Positions 17,779 through 27,569 are shown, numbered from the stretch's first letter. The stretch: DNA of 64,000 nucleotides from Pedobacter nyackensis (GCF_900176505.1 NZ_FWYB01000002.1:583237-647236); one strand, 5' to 3'. Notes: generated by a model from the sequence alone, not told the origin. Made by a program: numbers and translations.

Positions 17779-17795
17779 CAGCCTAATTTTTATAA

Positions 17796-19628
17796 ATGAA
17801 AACCTATTTCAGATTATTATCATTTGCAAAACCAATAGAAAAATTTGCAATACCATATATTATCACCACCTTACTTGCTGTACTTTTTGGGCTATTAAAC
17901 CTTACCTTATTATCACCTCTTTTCGGCGTAATGATGTCAGACGGGGAAACCAAAGCTGCACCGGCACCAACTGAAGCTGCAGTTTCTAATTTTAACATCA
18001 CTGCAAAATTCCAGGAGTTTGTTGATCATTCCCTGGCTACCTATGGGCCGGAAAAAACATTAAGTTATATCTGTATTATCATCATCATCTCCGTATTGCT
18101 TTCTAACATCTTCAAGTACTTTTCTCAAAGGACTATGGAAGATTTAAGAGTACACACCTTATTGAATCTCCGCAAGACAGTATTTAACAATGTGATGAAC
18201 TTACATGTAGGTTATTTTAATAATGAGCGCAAAGGAGATATCATTTCAAAAGTTGCTTCTGATGTGCAGGTCGTACAGTTTACAGTCACCAACACCTTAC
18301 AAGTGGTATTTAAGGAGCCCGTTACACTCATTTTTTATGTAATTGCCCTATTAACGATATCAGTAAAGCTGACCTTATTCTCCTTAATGGTGATCCCCGT
18401 GTCTGCCTTTATTATTAGTAAGATTGTAAAAAGATTAAAACAGCAAGCCAAAGAATCGCATGAGTCTTTTGCGAAGATGATCGGGTTTTTAGATGAAGCC
18501 CTAGGTGGTATAAAAATCATCAAAGCATTTAATGCTACACAAAGAATAAAAGACAAGTTCCATGATGAAAATGTTTTTTATTCCAATCTGAATAGAAAAA
18601 TGGTAAGGAGGCAACAATTGGGCTCACCCGTATCCGAGTTTTTAGGAGTTTTGATGGTCACCTTTATCGTATGGTATGGTGGATCATTAATCATGAGCAA
18701 GCAACCGGGCGCACTTTCAGTTGGGCAGTTTATTGCATACATCGCGATATTTTCACAAGTAATGCGCCCTGCAAAGGCTTTAACTGATGCCTTCAGCGGA
18801 ATCCACTCAGGTATAGCTGCCGGAGAACGTGTATTGGAACTCATTGATACCAAACCAGAGATGGTAAATAAACCGGGTGCCGAAACAATAAATGAATTTA
18901 ACCAGGCTTTAACATTTGAAAATGTTTCCTTTAGTTACGGTGCAAAAGAGGTATTAAGGAATATTAATTTAACTGTTCAAAAAGGCAAAACTGTAGCGCT
19001 GGTGGGCCCTTCTGGAGGCGGAAAAAGTACATTAATGGATCTTATCCCTCGCTTTCATGACCCAAAATCCGGCACCATTAAAATTGACGGCCGAGATTAT
19101 AAGGATTTAACTGTTGAGAGTATACGTGCCCAAATGGGTACAGTAAATCAAGAGTCATTATTATTTAATGACACGATCTTCAATAACATTTCTTTTGCGA
19201 AACCGGAAGCCACAGAAGAAGAAATTATTGCGGCAGCAAAAATTGCCAATGCTCATGAGTTTATATTAAATACAGAACACGGCTATCAAACATTTGTAGG
19301 TGATAGAGGAAATCGTCTGTCTGGTGGCCAGAAACAACGGATCTGCATTGCCCGTGCTGTATTGGCTAATCCGCCGATTATGCTTTTAGATGAAGCAACC
19401 TCTGCACTCGATACGGAATCGGAAAAACTAGTCCAGGAGGCATTAAATAACCTCATGAAGAATAGAACATCCATTGTCATCGCACACCGCCTGAGTACCA
19501 TACAACATGCAGATCAAATTGCAGTTATTGACAAGGGCCAGGTTGTTGAGAAGGGAAATCATTCTGAACTCATGGCTCATAATGGGCTTTACAAGCGATT
19601 AATCGATATGCAGACTTTTACAGATTAG
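17796..19628 (+). CDS. MsbA-like ABC transporter, fused permease and ATPase
   Basis: Half-transporter of 610 residues that works as a homodimer to flip lipid-linked substrates across the inner membrane. Six membrane helices occupy about residues 15-330; the ATPase carries Walker A GPSGGGKST (about 404), signature LSGGQKQR (about 508) and Walker B IMLLDEATSALD. An unusual Ala/Pro-rich insert lies between helices 1 and 2 (periplasmic loop at about residues 50-65). Its place among glycosyltransferases suggests export of a glycolipid or lipid A precursor, but true MsbA function cannot be separated from glycan export by sequence. Confidence 0.9.
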   Translation: MKTYFRLLSFAKPIEKFAIPYIITTLLAVLFGLLNLTLLSPLFGVMMSDGETKAAPAPTEAAVSNFNITAKFQEFVDHSLATYGPEKTLSYICIIIIISVLLSNIFKYFSQRTMEDLRVHTLLNLRKTVFNNVMNLHVGYFNNERKGDIISKVASDVQVVQFTVTNTLQVVFKEPVTLIFYVIALLTISVKLTLFSLMVIPVSAFIISKIVKRLKQQAKESHESFAKMIGFLDEALGGIKIIKAFNATQRIKDKFHDENVFYSNLNRKMVRRQQLGSPVSEFLGVLMVTFIVWYGGSLIMSKQPGALSVGQFIAYIAIFSQVMRPAKALTDAFSGIHSGIAAGERVLELIDTKPEMVNKPGAETINEFNQALTFENVSFSYGAKEVLRNINLTVQKGKTVALVGPSGGGKSTLMDLIPRFHDPKSGTIKIDGRDYKDLTVESIRAQMGTVNQESLLFNDTIFNNISFAKPEATEEEIIAAAKIANAHEFILNTEHGYQTFVGDRGNRLSGGQKQRICIARAVLANPPIMLLDEATSALDTESEKLVQEALNNLMKNRTSIVIAHRLSTIQHADQIAVIDKGQVVEKGNHSELMAHNGLYKRLIDMQTFTD

Positions 19629-19632
19629 ATTT

Positions 19633-20568
19633 ATGCAAACTCCTCTTATATCTATTGCGCTATGTACCTATAATGGCGAAAACTACCTCATCGAACAACT
19701 AGATAGTTTAGTAAATCAGGATTATCCAAATCTTGAAATTATTGTTACAGACGACCGTTCTTCCGACCAGACAGTCTCGATAATTCAGGATTACATCACA
19801 AAGTTTCCATTTGTAAAACTATACCAGAATGCAGAAAACCTGGGTTATATTAAGAATTTTGAAAAGGCAATTCAACTTTGCTCAGGAGATTTCATTGCGC
19901 TTTCTGATCAGGATGATATTTGGGCCCTGGACAAAATCAGCAAAATGGTTGACCATATTGGTGACAACCTCCTAATCTACCACGATTCTGAATTTATTAA
20001 TGATGATGGGGAGACCATGAATAAGAGGATGTCCGACATTATCCATATGTATGCTGGCAATGACTTCAGGCCATTCCTGTTTTTCAATTCTGTATCAGGA
20101 CATGCCTGTCTGTTTAAAAAAGAACTGGTAGAACAAGGCAGCTTACCCTTTCCAAAGGGCGTCTTTCACGATAGGTGGTTAGCCTATACTGCTACAAATA
20201 TGGGAAGCATTGCTTACCTGAACCTTCCATTGGTTAAATACAGGCAGCATGACAATTCCGATACAAATATTCTAAAATTGGAAAGGAAGAACATTTCAAC
20301 TGCAGTTACCGGTAATAGAAAAATTCAAAACACAATTGTAGAATTAGAGACCCTTCTGAAATTCAAACACAATAAAGACCCCGATTTTGTAGCACAGCTA
20401 CTTCAGCTGTATCGACAGCGATTAACCTCGTATATATGCTTCAGTCTGGTTATTCTGATGTATAAAAATTTCAGTGCGCTATTATATACCTCCAATAAAA
20501 GTACTTTAAGTAAGTTGAACTTTGTTTTTAAACATTTATGGGGAGGAAAGCTAAAAAAAACCGATTAA
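19633..20568 (+). CDS. Family 2 glycosyltransferase
   Basis: GT2 enzyme with ISIALCTYNGENYLIEQL and EIIVTDDRSSDQT at the nucleotide site, and SDQDDIW (about residue 94), the metal-binding motif typical of rhamnosyl/galactofuranosyl-type transferases. SGHACLFKKELV and HDRWLAYTA follow as the acceptor region. It starts 4 bases after the ABC transporter stop, so both are one transcript. The last four bases overlap the end of the next gene on the opposite strand. Confidence 0.88.
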   Translation: MQTPLISIALCTYNGENYLIEQLDSLVNQDYPNLEIIVTDDRSSDQTVSIIQDYITKFPFVKLYQNAENLGYIKNFEKAIQLCSGDFIALSDQDDIWALDKISKMVDHIGDNLLIYHDSEFINDDGETMNKRMSDIIHMYAGNDFRPFLFFNSVSGHACLFKKELVEQGSLPFPKGVFHDRWLAYTATNMGSIAYLNLPLVKYRQHDNSDTNILKLERKNISTAVTGNRKIQNTIVELETLLKFKHNKDPDFVAQLLQLYRQRLTSYICFSLVILMYKNFSALLYTSNKSTLSKLNFVFKHLWGGKLKKTD

Positions 20569-21509
20569 GATTTTCGTGAATCATTTAATGCCTTCAGATA
20601 AGATTTTATAAAAATTTTAACTCCAGTCTTTTTAGCGAGCGGCAAATGATTATTCACTTTAAACAAGCCAACCGAACGAATCAACAAGCTTAACACCCCT
20701 AGCATGCTCCTTGTATTCAACTTATTTAATACCTCAACTTGTTCTGCTTTCAAAGCAGAAGATTCTTGGATCGCATCCTGGATTTTCAATCTCAATTCCA
20801 GTTCATAACTATACATCTTAGACCTATCCTGACTCATGCTGTTCTTGTGGACCCTTACTAAGGCAAAAGCCCGTTCATCATCTAAATATTGAATCTTTAA
20901 ATTTGCGAAAGCACACCTTAACCAAAAATCCCAGTCTTCCAGACTCCTGAGATTTTCATTGAATAAACCCGCCTTTTCAAATACAGTGCTTTTAACTAGA
21001 GCCGAATTGACCGGCATTATATTTCTTTTTACAAGGACTTCAATGGCTTCATAGTGCAGGCCATTCAATTTTGGCATCCACTCTTCTTCTGTCAATAATA
21101 AAGTTTTAAACAACTCTGAAGGTTTTTTATCTGCAAAATAACAGCCATCAGTATAAGAAATATATAAATCCGGGTGATTATTAAGGTGTTCAACCTGCAG
21201 TTCTAATTTATGTTCTGAAACCAAGTCATCTGCATCCAGAAACTGAACATATTCCCCTTTTGAATGATGAATTCCAAAATTTCTTGCGGAAGAAAGCCCC
21301 TTATTCTCCTGATAAAAATAGAGGATACGGGAGTCCATCTTCAAATAATGTTGCATGAGTTCCCTTGTATTATCCTTTGACCCATCATCAACAACTATAA
21401 CTTCAATATGCTGATACGACTGATTAATCAGACAATCCAAAGTATAAGGAAGGTACTGTTCATAATTGTAGGAAGGGATAATTACAGAGACCAACGCTTT
21501 CTGAGTCAT
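20565..21509 (-). CDS. Family 2 glycosyltransferase
   Basis: GT2 enzyme: VSVIIPSYNYEQYLPYTL, EVIVVDDGSKDNT, and the DXD equivalent in FLDADDLV (about residue 92), with the ED catalytic pair in SLEDWDFWLRC. The C-terminal 70 residues are basic and may contact the membrane. It ends in a 4-base overlap with the convergent transferase gene and begins 7 bases after the end of the upstream transferase gene, so it is second in a two-gene unit. Confidence 0.88.
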   Translation of the reverse strand: MTQKALVSVIIPSYNYEQYLPYTLDCLINQSYQHIEVIVVDDGSKDNTRELMQHYLKMDSRILYFYQENKGLSSARNFGIHHSKGEYVQFLDADDLVSEHKLELQVEHLNNHPDLYISYTDGCYFADKKPSELFKTLLLTEEEWMPKLNGLHYEAIEVLVKRNIMPVNSALVKSTVFEKAGLFNENLRSLEDWDFWLRCAFANLKIQYLDDERAFALVRVHKNSMSQDRSKMYSYELELRLKIQDAIQESSALKAEQVEVLNKLNTRSMLGVLSLLIRSVGLFKVNNHLPLAKKTGVKIFIKSYLKALNDSRKS

Positions 21510-21516
21510 TTGAGCC

Positions 21517-22302
21517 TTATTTTTGCTTTAATTTTCTAAAAAAACGCTTTACTTTAACAAAAAACATGACTTTATTCAACTCCCTTTTCATGAGATCATA
21601 TGCCTCATAATCTTTTATAAAAAAAGAAAAGTGCTGCTCAAGAACAGAATTACGTTCTTCTTGTATAAGAGCTTGATTAAGAGGGTCGGAACTGATTCCC
21701 TCCTCGCAAAAATCACATATAAACAAATGAATATGCTTATAACTTGCATTGTATTTACAGGTAGCTAATAAGAAAAACTCCCAATCAGATACAATGACAT
21801 GTGCTTCATTATAGAGACCTACCTCATCAAATAGCACCCTTTTTATAAACGTACAGGGATGAGGTAGTCCCGCAGTACGAAAAGTATCAAAAGAAAGTTG
21901 AGTTGCAGAAGGCCATTCTTTACGCTGTCCATCCTTAACAAACACAATATCCCCATAAACAAGATCCTTATCCAGACCTAATTGAATCACCTGGTCCATT
22001 ATGCCTTTCTGAGTTAGAATATCTCCACTGTTAATGAAAAGCAAATAATCCCCTGTAGCAGCCCTTATACCCTTGTTCATTGCATTATAAATACCCTTGT
22101 CAGGCTCCGACACCCAATAATTAATTCCATTGCTATAGCGCTTTATAACTTCAGCGCTACCGTCATCAGAGCCACCATCGATAACCAAATACTCTATATT
22201 TTTATAGGTCTGGCAAACCACCGAATTTATAGTTTCTTCTAAGCCTTTAGCATTGTTATAGTTAATCGTTATAATAGAAATTTTCAGATCATTCGATCCC
22301 AT
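21517..22302 (-). CDS. Family 2 glycosyltransferase (WcaA-like)
   Basis: Compact GT2 enzyme of 261 residues: ISIITINYNNAKGLEETI, EYLVIDGGSDDGS, and DKGIYNAMNKGIRAATGDYL, a signature of colanic-acid-type WcaA/WcaE transferases, followed by FINSGD as the DXD equivalent. The basic C-terminus (VKVKRFFRKLKQK) suggests membrane attachment. It heads the minus-strand pair and is divergent from the next plus-strand pair, with about 150 bases between. Confidence 0.88.
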   Translation of the reverse strand: MGSNDLKISIITINYNNAKGLEETINSVVCQTYKNIEYLVIDGGSDDGSAEVIKRYSNGINYWVSEPDKGIYNAMNKGIRAATGDYLLFINSGDILTQKGIMDQVIQLGLDKDLVYGDIVFVKDGQRKEWPSATQLSFDTFRTAGLPHPCTFIKRVLFDEVGLYNEAHVIVSDWEFFLLATCKYNASYKHIHLFICDFCEEGISSDPLNQALIQEERNSVLEQHFSFFIKDYEAYDLMKRELNKVMFFVKVKRFFRKLKQK

Positions 22303-22455
22303 ATATCGTCTTAAAAGTTAGTTATAATAGGCATTACTTCTTATATTTACAATTTTCAACGGGTAGATACATAACATAACTAAGCCTAATTTATTAATGC
22401 TAATTGTGTTTAAAATTATCTTCCAGCAGTGTACAATATATTCCAAGCAAAAGTA

Positions 22456-23580
22456 ATGATAAAAATACTCCTTGACCCAAAAATATTTAACGAACAAAAA
22501 TTTGGAGGCATTTCGAGGTACTATACAGAAATGTGGAGTCAATTAAATGAAATCAAAGGAATACAAATAGATTGCCCTTTATTTTATACTGAAAACATCC
22601 ATTATCAAGAAAGTCCATTGTTCGCTAATAGCTTTCAAGCTAAAAACAGCATTTTCATTAAATTCAGTAAAATTTTTCGTTCCTACCGTCCAAAAAAATT
22701 AAAAAGGAAAAATACAGAAAAGACGATCGAACTATTGAAGAAACAACAATTTGATCTGTTTATCCCAACTTATTATGACCCATATTTTATAGATCACTTA
22801 AAAGATAAACCCTTTGTCCTGACGGTGTACGATATGATACATGAGCTATTCCCGCAATACTTTAGGGATGACATCGTAACTGTACCTAATAAAAAGCTAC
22901 TATTAGAGATGGCAACTAAAATAATCGCCATCTCTAATAGTACAAAAAACGACATATTGGTGCTATACCCGCATGTTGATGCTTCAAAAATTGAAGTTGT
23001 TCATCTTGCTCACGCCATAAAACCTGAGTTAGAAATCAAGCTGGATCTTCCTCAGGAGTATGTTCTATTTATTGGCAACAGGGGGCTTTATAAGAACTTC
23101 ACATTTTTTTTAAAGGCACTTGCCCCTGTATTGAAACAAAACGCTCAGATACATTTACTATGTGCAGGCGGCAATCCATTCACCGAGGAGGAAAACCAAC
23201 TTATCAGTGAACTGAACTTAGAACAGCAGGTAATTCAGCAGAATTTTCAGGACGTAGAACTTGCCATTTATTACAAAAAGGCCTTATTTTTTGTATTCCC
23301 ATCGGAATATGAAGGTTTTGGTATACCGGTGTTAGAATCAATGGCTTGTGGTTGTCCTGTCATCCTGGCTAACCACAGTTCTTTCCCTGAGGTTGCCGGT
23401 GAGGCAGCGGTCTATTTTGAATTAAATAACACCGCAGATTTAACAGATAAAATAACCCTTCTTTTGGAAGATCCAAAACTTAGAGAAAGTTATCGATTAA
23501 AAGGCCTTGAGCAGGCAAAGAAATTTAACTGGAAAAAGACCGCAATGGACTGTCTTAATATCTATAAAAAAGTACTATGA
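22456..23580 (+). CDS. Family 4 glycosyltransferase
   Basis: GT-B fold retaining transferase. The N-terminal domain contains GGISRYYTEMW; the C-terminal domain has IGNRGLYKNFTFFLKAL and the EX7E motif in EYEGFGIPVLESMACG (about residue 286), which binds the nucleotide sugar. Mannosyltransferases are common in this subgroup and GDP-mannose metabolism is next door, but specificity is not proven. The frame is open back to 22429; ATG at 22456 (MIKILLDPKIF) is the natural start. The stop overlaps the gmd start by 4 bases (ATGA). Confidence 0.9.
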   Translation: MIKILLDPKIFNEQKFGGISRYYTEMWSQLNEIKGIQIDCPLFYTENIHYQESPLFANSFQAKNSIFIKFSKIFRSYRPKKLKRKNTEKTIELLKKQQFDLFIPTYYDPYFIDHLKDKPFVLTVYDMIHELFPQYFRDDIVTVPNKKLLLEMATKIIAISNSTKNDILVLYPHVDASKIEVVHLAHAIKPELEIKLDLPQEYVLFIGNRGLYKNFTFFLKALAPVLKQNAQIHLLCAGGNPFTEEENQLISELNLEQQVIQQNFQDVELAIYYKKALFFVFPSEYEGFGIPVLESMACGCPVILANHSSFPEVAGEAAVYFELNNTADLTDKITLLLEDPKLRESYRLKGLEQAKKFNWKKTAMDCLNIYKKVL

Positions 23581-24548
23581 AACAAAAAATAGCGCTAATA
23601 ACAGGAATAACGGGACAGGACGGTGCTTATCTCGCACAATTATTGCTCAATAAAAATTACCGTGTCATTGGTCTGGTTAGGGGCTACAACAGCTCTAACT
23701 TAGCTGGGCTCTCATACCTTGGAATAAAAGAACAGGTTGAACTTCTAACCTGCGACTTACTTGATATATCACAGGTATTTAAAATTATTGAACAGGTTGA
23801 GCCAAAAGAAATATATAATCTTGCTGCACAAAGCTCAGTCTCTCTATCTTTCCAGCAACCTATAGGCACCTTTCAATTCAATACGCTTAGTATCTTCAAT
23901 ATTTTGGAAGTCATCAAAATGCTGAATAAAAATATACGCTTCTATCAAGCCAGCAGCAGTGAAATGTATGGCAAGGTAAATCATTTACCCATTACGGAAG
24001 ATAGCATATTACACCCACTTAGCCCTTACGCCATTTCAAAGGTAGCAGCGCACTTTACCTGTATTCACTACCGAGAAAGCTATAACTTACACATCAGTTG
24101 TGGCATTCTTTTCAATCATGAATCTTACCTGAGACAAAATACCTTTTTTGTAAAAAAAGTAATCCAGGATAGCATAAAAATAACCAAAGGGCACCTCAAT
24201 GCACTAAAGGTAGGAAATATAGATGTCAGAAGGGACTTTGGTTATGCGCCAAAATATGTTGAGGCAATGTACTTGATGCTGCAACAGGAAAACCCTTCAG
24301 ATTACCTGATTTGTTCAGGGCAAACAATAAGTTTACGGGAAATTATTTACTATATTTTTGACAAGTTAAACATTCCTCACCACTTATGTCAAATCGATAA
24401 TCAATTATACAGACCCGCGGAGATAGAAGACATGTTTGGCAACAATGCTAAAGCGAAAGCAGAACTCAATTGGGACTACGACCTTAGTATTTTTCAAACT
24501 TTGGACTTGCTGTTAAACGAAGAGCTTGAAAACAGTCAATCATTATAA
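23577..24548 (+). CDS. gmd: GDP-mannose 4,6-dehydratase
   Basis: Short-chain dehydrogenase-type enzyme that turns GDP-mannose into GDP-4-dehydro-6-deoxymannose, the first step to fucose, rhamnose or perosamine. The NAD(P) loop is TGITGQDGAYLAQ (residues 9-21), with SSSEMYG at 126-132, the catalytic YAISK at 151-155 and GILFNHES near 178. At 323 residues it is somewhat shorter than typical Gmd (about 345-370). Translationally coupled to the GT4 gene upstream. The reductase or aminotransferase needed to finish the sugar is not in the window. Confidence 0.9.
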   Translation: MKQKIALITGITGQDGAYLAQLLLNKNYRVIGLVRGYNSSNLAGLSYLGIKEQVELLTCDLLDISQVFKIIEQVEPKEIYNLAAQSSVSLSFQQPIGTFQFNTLSIFNILEVIKMLNKNIRFYQASSSEMYGKVNHLPITEDSILHPLSPYAISKVAAHFTCIHYRESYNLHISCGILFNHESYLRQNTFFVKKVIQDSIKITKGHLNALKVGNIDVRRDFGYAPKYVEAMYLMLQQENPSDYLICSGQTISLREIIYYIFDKLNIPHHLCQIDNQLYRPAEIEDMFGNNAKAKAELNWDYDLSIFQTLDLLLNEELENSQSL

Positions 24549-24578
24549 TACGCCTCACCTTAACCTACCATCAAAGCA

Positions 24579-25400
24579 TTAATGTAGCTTTGCTTTTATA
24601 TACTCAAAATCGTCCTGCAATAAACTTTTCCGTGTCTGAGCACTATGCTTAAGATCAAAACGATTAAGCTTTCTCCTCATCATTCTGATCAGAAATGGCT
24701 CTTTTTCTCTTTCCTTTTCAACAAACGGATTGAAAGGTAGCTTCTCCTTTGTAAATAAATGCATACTAATTCCATCGGATAGTAAATGAAGACCGAGCTG
24801 CTTCGCAATGTACTCCAGAGCTTTCTTAGTATATAAGGCAATATGCTGGCCCGTTTCTGGTACAACATACCACCAATCAGATATATTCTCCAACCCTATT
24901 GGCTGCAACTCCGTAGTGAACAAAATATTATTACCAAACTGCAAAATTGCCCCGATTTCTTCAAGTGGATTTGCCAAATGTTCAAACACTTCAAATGCGG
25001 TGACTACTTCAAAATCTGACTGCTGTTTACAGTTCGCCAGATCAAAAAACTCAGAAAAAAGATTCTGACAGTAAATATCATGATGATAAAAATCGTATCC
25101 CATATCTCGCATCATACGAGTAAACATCCCATATCCACCAGCATAATCCAAAAACCTCTTACTCCCATCAAAACAATCGGACAAAAGCTTAACGGTTTTA
25201 TTTCTTAGCAACTCATTTCTTGATACCAAACCAATATCGAGCTTAGTAATTGCAGTTGAATATGCCTCTTCCAACCAAAATGGATCTTCTGTTTGAATAA
25301 ATCCCGTTTCCAAACATCTATAATATTTTACATCGTACTTATTTAATACTTTAGTGTTAAACACGACTTCCGTTTGCCCTCCGGTAATTTTACTTTTCAT
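24579..25400 (-). CDS. Class I SAM-dependent methyltransferase
   Basis: Probable sugar or glycan methyltransferase. After an N-terminal part with KYYRCLETGFIQTED, which resembles the zinc-less form of sugar C-methyltransferase heads, the SAM-binding loop is FLDYAGGYGMFTRMM (about residue 88); TAFEVFEHLANP (about residue 130) is the post-motif II region typical of Methyltransf_23 proteins. A basic tail ends the protein. It is in the glycan block but on the strand opposite gmd; both ends are separated from neighbours by 30-100 bases. Confidence 0.82.
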   Translation of the reverse strand: MKSKITGGQTEVVFNTKVLNKYDVKYYRCLETGFIQTEDPFWLEEAYSTAITKLDIGLVSRNELLRNKTVKLLSDCFDGSKRFLDYAGGYGMFTRMMRDMGYDFYHHDIYCQNLFSEFFDLANCKQQSDFEVVTAFEVFEHLANPLEEIGAILQFGNNILFTTELQPIGLENISDWWYVVPETGQHIALYTKKALEYIAKQLGLHLLSDGISMHLFTKEKLPFNPFVEKEREKEPFLIRMMRRKLNRFDLKHSAQTRKSLLQDDFEYIKAKLH

Positions 25401-25501
25401 CAGAATTTTAATTTATAATTCCTTTTTTAACTAGCATCCCTTTAAAGAAATACACAGAAATAGGCGCAAGTATACGATTTAGTATTTATATTATTTTAAG
25501 G

Positions 25502-26653
25502 TTATAGAAGTTCCGCATCCAATATCTCCAATAGTGCTTGCTTTACATTGGAGACAGAATAATTCTCCAGGGCATAGTCCTTAACCGCATTACTAGCTTC
25601 TAGATAAGATTGATTATCCATGCTCAATGCTCTATCAATCGTCTCATTTAAACCGGAAACAGATAAATCCCCTAGTTCAAAAATAAACTCCTCGGACGGA
25701 AAGCCACAGTACTTGCTTACGATGGGAACTAAGCCCGCTACCATAGGTTCTATAGTCCCCCCAGGAAGCCCATCTATATAGCTAGGAGCAATGCAATAAC
25801 TACAGTTCTCTACTACTAGCCTCATCTCTTCCGAGTCCATCCGAAGATTTTGATACAAAAAAACATTAGAACTATTCCATAACAAATCATGATAATAACG
25901 ACTAAGGTCCTGGTCAATATCAAATACAACAATATAAAAATTTAAATCCTTACGTTGTTTAGCTACCTCCAGCAAAATATGTAACCCTTTTGTAATCAAA
26001 CGTGAACCGCTTAAGTATAAAAAATTGTTATTACTTCCCTCTTTTGGCCTAAATTCCTTAAACACGCCCAATATGTTATTATTTAGTGAGTGTAGTCTCC
26101 CTTTAACTCTTTTCTTATGATCTTCGAATACAAAACCTTGAGCCAAAATAACAGAGGCATCTGGACCAAATGTTGAATAATAGCAATTATCAGCAATGAT
26201 GTTAGCTTCTGTTGGTAACCATAATCCGGATATGTCGTAAAAGTCATTCACACTTTGTAGACTCATTGCATTCTGTAAATCCGGATGTGCTCCAGTTATA
26301 AAATGAATCCTCGGAATATCTTTTCTCTTACTGTAAAAAGAACGCTCAAAGTTGGCTCCAAAGCCAAAAATTGCTGAATAACTCTCATATTCTATATCAA
26401 AATCACCTCGATAATCTATCACATCAACATTGTAACACCGCTCCGAAAAACTTTCTGCAACAATATGAGAAGTCAAGTAATTTTGATGTTTAAAGCTATT
26501 AGTCTCCCTAAAAGGAGCTTGTATATAGGATATCAATACCCGTTTATCATAATTAGTATTGTACAAGTTTATAATTGGGCGTTCAGCCACTTTTCCTTTC
26601 TCTATGGCAAAAATTCTATTAACTCTCTTAGCTATACTTCTTTTTAAATTCAT
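25502..26653 (-). CDS. Glycosyltransferase, GT4-like
   Basis: GT-B-like protein. The N-terminal domain is unusual (VLISYIQAPFRETNSF, later FITGAHPDLQNAM); the C-terminal domain has FLYLSGSRLITKGLHILLEV as the nucleotide-binding strand and YIDGLPGGTIEPMVAGLVPI, a variant EX7E region. It is therefore a diverged member of GT4. The frame can be extended to 26680, but ATG at 26653 (MNLKRSIAKRVNRIF) is the better start. It is the last gene of the polysaccharide block; about 100 bases beyond its 5' end lies a copy of the infB tail. Confidence 0.75.
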   Translation of the reverse strand: MNLKRSIAKRVNRIFAIEKGKVAERPIINLYNTNYDKRVLISYIQAPFRETNSFKHQNYLTSHIVAESFSERCYNVDVIDYRGDFDIEYESYSAIFGFGANFERSFYSKRKDIPRIHFITGAHPDLQNAMSLQSVNDFYDISGLWLPTEANIIADNCYYSTFGPDASVILAQGFVFEDHKKRVKGRLHSLNNNILGVFKEFRPKEGSNNNFLYLSGSRLITKGLHILLEVAKQRKDLNFYIVVFDIDQDLSRYYHDLLWNSSNVFLYQNLRMDSEEMRLVVENCSYCIAPSYIDGLPGGTIEPMVAGLVPIVSKYCGFPSEEFIFELGDLSVSGLNETIDRALSMDNQSYLEASNAVKDYALENYSVSNVKQALLEILDAELL

Positions 26654-26756
26654 TTTTCTCAATCCAGGATTCCACCTCAATCAGCTAACATCAAACACTG
26701 CTCCAAAATTTCTCAACTATCATTTTTGTTACTTAAAAAGATATTATTATCGCATT

Positions 26757-26846
26757 AAAAAAGCGCATTAAAGTTAACCTCAATGCGATTTCCATTTAAT
26801 TATATCTTAGAAGTTTTACAACTTCCTTTTCACTTCAACTTGTTCG
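26757..26846 (-). repeat. Direct repeat copy A: relic of the infB 3' end and terminator
   Basis: Bases 26789-26846 are identical over 58 positions to 27833-27890, which is the last codons of infB and its 3' flank. The match continues to 26757 with a few differences, including a damaged right arm of the terminator hairpin. Read on the minus strand it still encodes FEQVEVKRKL and the TAA stop in frame, against YEQVEVKRKL in infB. It is disconnected from any full infB gene. Confidence 0.9.
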
Positions 26847-26906
26847 AAAGCACCAAGAAGATAACACAACTAAAGGAAACTGTCCAAAAAATGATTTTGC
26901 ATCTAC

Positions 26907-27569
26907 CTAGTTTGTAATCGGTAATCCCAAAATATATCCATCAATATTTGGGTTAACGTTACTCTCATCATAATTAGCGACAGCCGTAAAAAAAGAACCG
27001 ATACTTAGGTTGGCTCCGGCGATCATCTCTATTTCTTTTTTAGATCTTACTTTAGTTACCTGAAAGGTGAAGCTTGCTGGCTGCTCTCCATTTACAGGGT
27101 TATTTGTGATTTCCTGCATAGCATCTCTAAACGAGCTAAGCTGAGGAACGATTGTCTTGGAAATAGGTCCGGTAGCCCCCTCAATTGAAACGGAGAACGT
27201 GACTGGCTTACGAACATAATCTGAAGAAAGAATAACTGGAGTGTACTGCCCTGTTTGGATGCTATTACCATCTAAAAGAGATCCCACATATAGTATGTCA
27301 GAGGTAGGGTCTAATACACTTAATTTATCAAATGTTTGAGACTGCGTATGCAAAGTGGATACACATCCAGAACCATCACTGGTCGTTGCTACAGACATCC
27401 TTTTTCCATTTTTAGAGGAAATTGAAAAGATCGGCTCTTTGAGATCACTAAATTGATTGTTCTCGTTCGTTATTCTCTTGTCAGAATTAGTGTTTTGTTG
27501 ACTTTCCTCCTTCTTGCAAGAATAAAGAAAACAAAGTAATACTAATGAAAGCGATAATAATTTTTTCAT
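26907..27569 (-). CDS. Truncated thiol-activated (cholesterol-dependent) cytolysin-like lipoprotein
   Basis: A lipoprotein signal (FLYSCKK, Cys18) leads a 220-residue protein. Residues 92-195 align by eye with the N-terminal domain of the thiol-activated cytolysin family: GSLLDGNSIQTGQYTPV (compare GALL...L..N.PT), RKPVTFSVSIEG at 120-131 (compare RkPltisidLpG), SSFRDAMQEI at 145-154 (compare ssvrsaineL) and VRSKKEIEMIAGANLS at 174-189 (compare vySksqllaklGlnf). Family members are about 460-520 residues, so the membrane-inserting and binding domains are missing. The stop lies 60 bases from the infB-tail relic, suggesting the gene was cut there. It could also be a short intact protein of unknown role. 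Confidence 0.65.
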   Translation of the reverse strand: MKKLLSLSLVLLCFLYSCKKEESQQNTNSDKRITNENNQFSDLKEPIFSISSKNGKRMSVATTSDGSGCVSTLHTQSQTFDKLSVLDPTSDILYVGSLLDGNSIQTGQYTPVILSSDYVRKPVTFSVSIEGATGPISKTIVPQLSSFRDAMQEITNNPVNGEQPASFTFQVTKVRSKKEIEMIAGANLSIGSFFTAVANYDESNVNPNIDGYILGLPITN

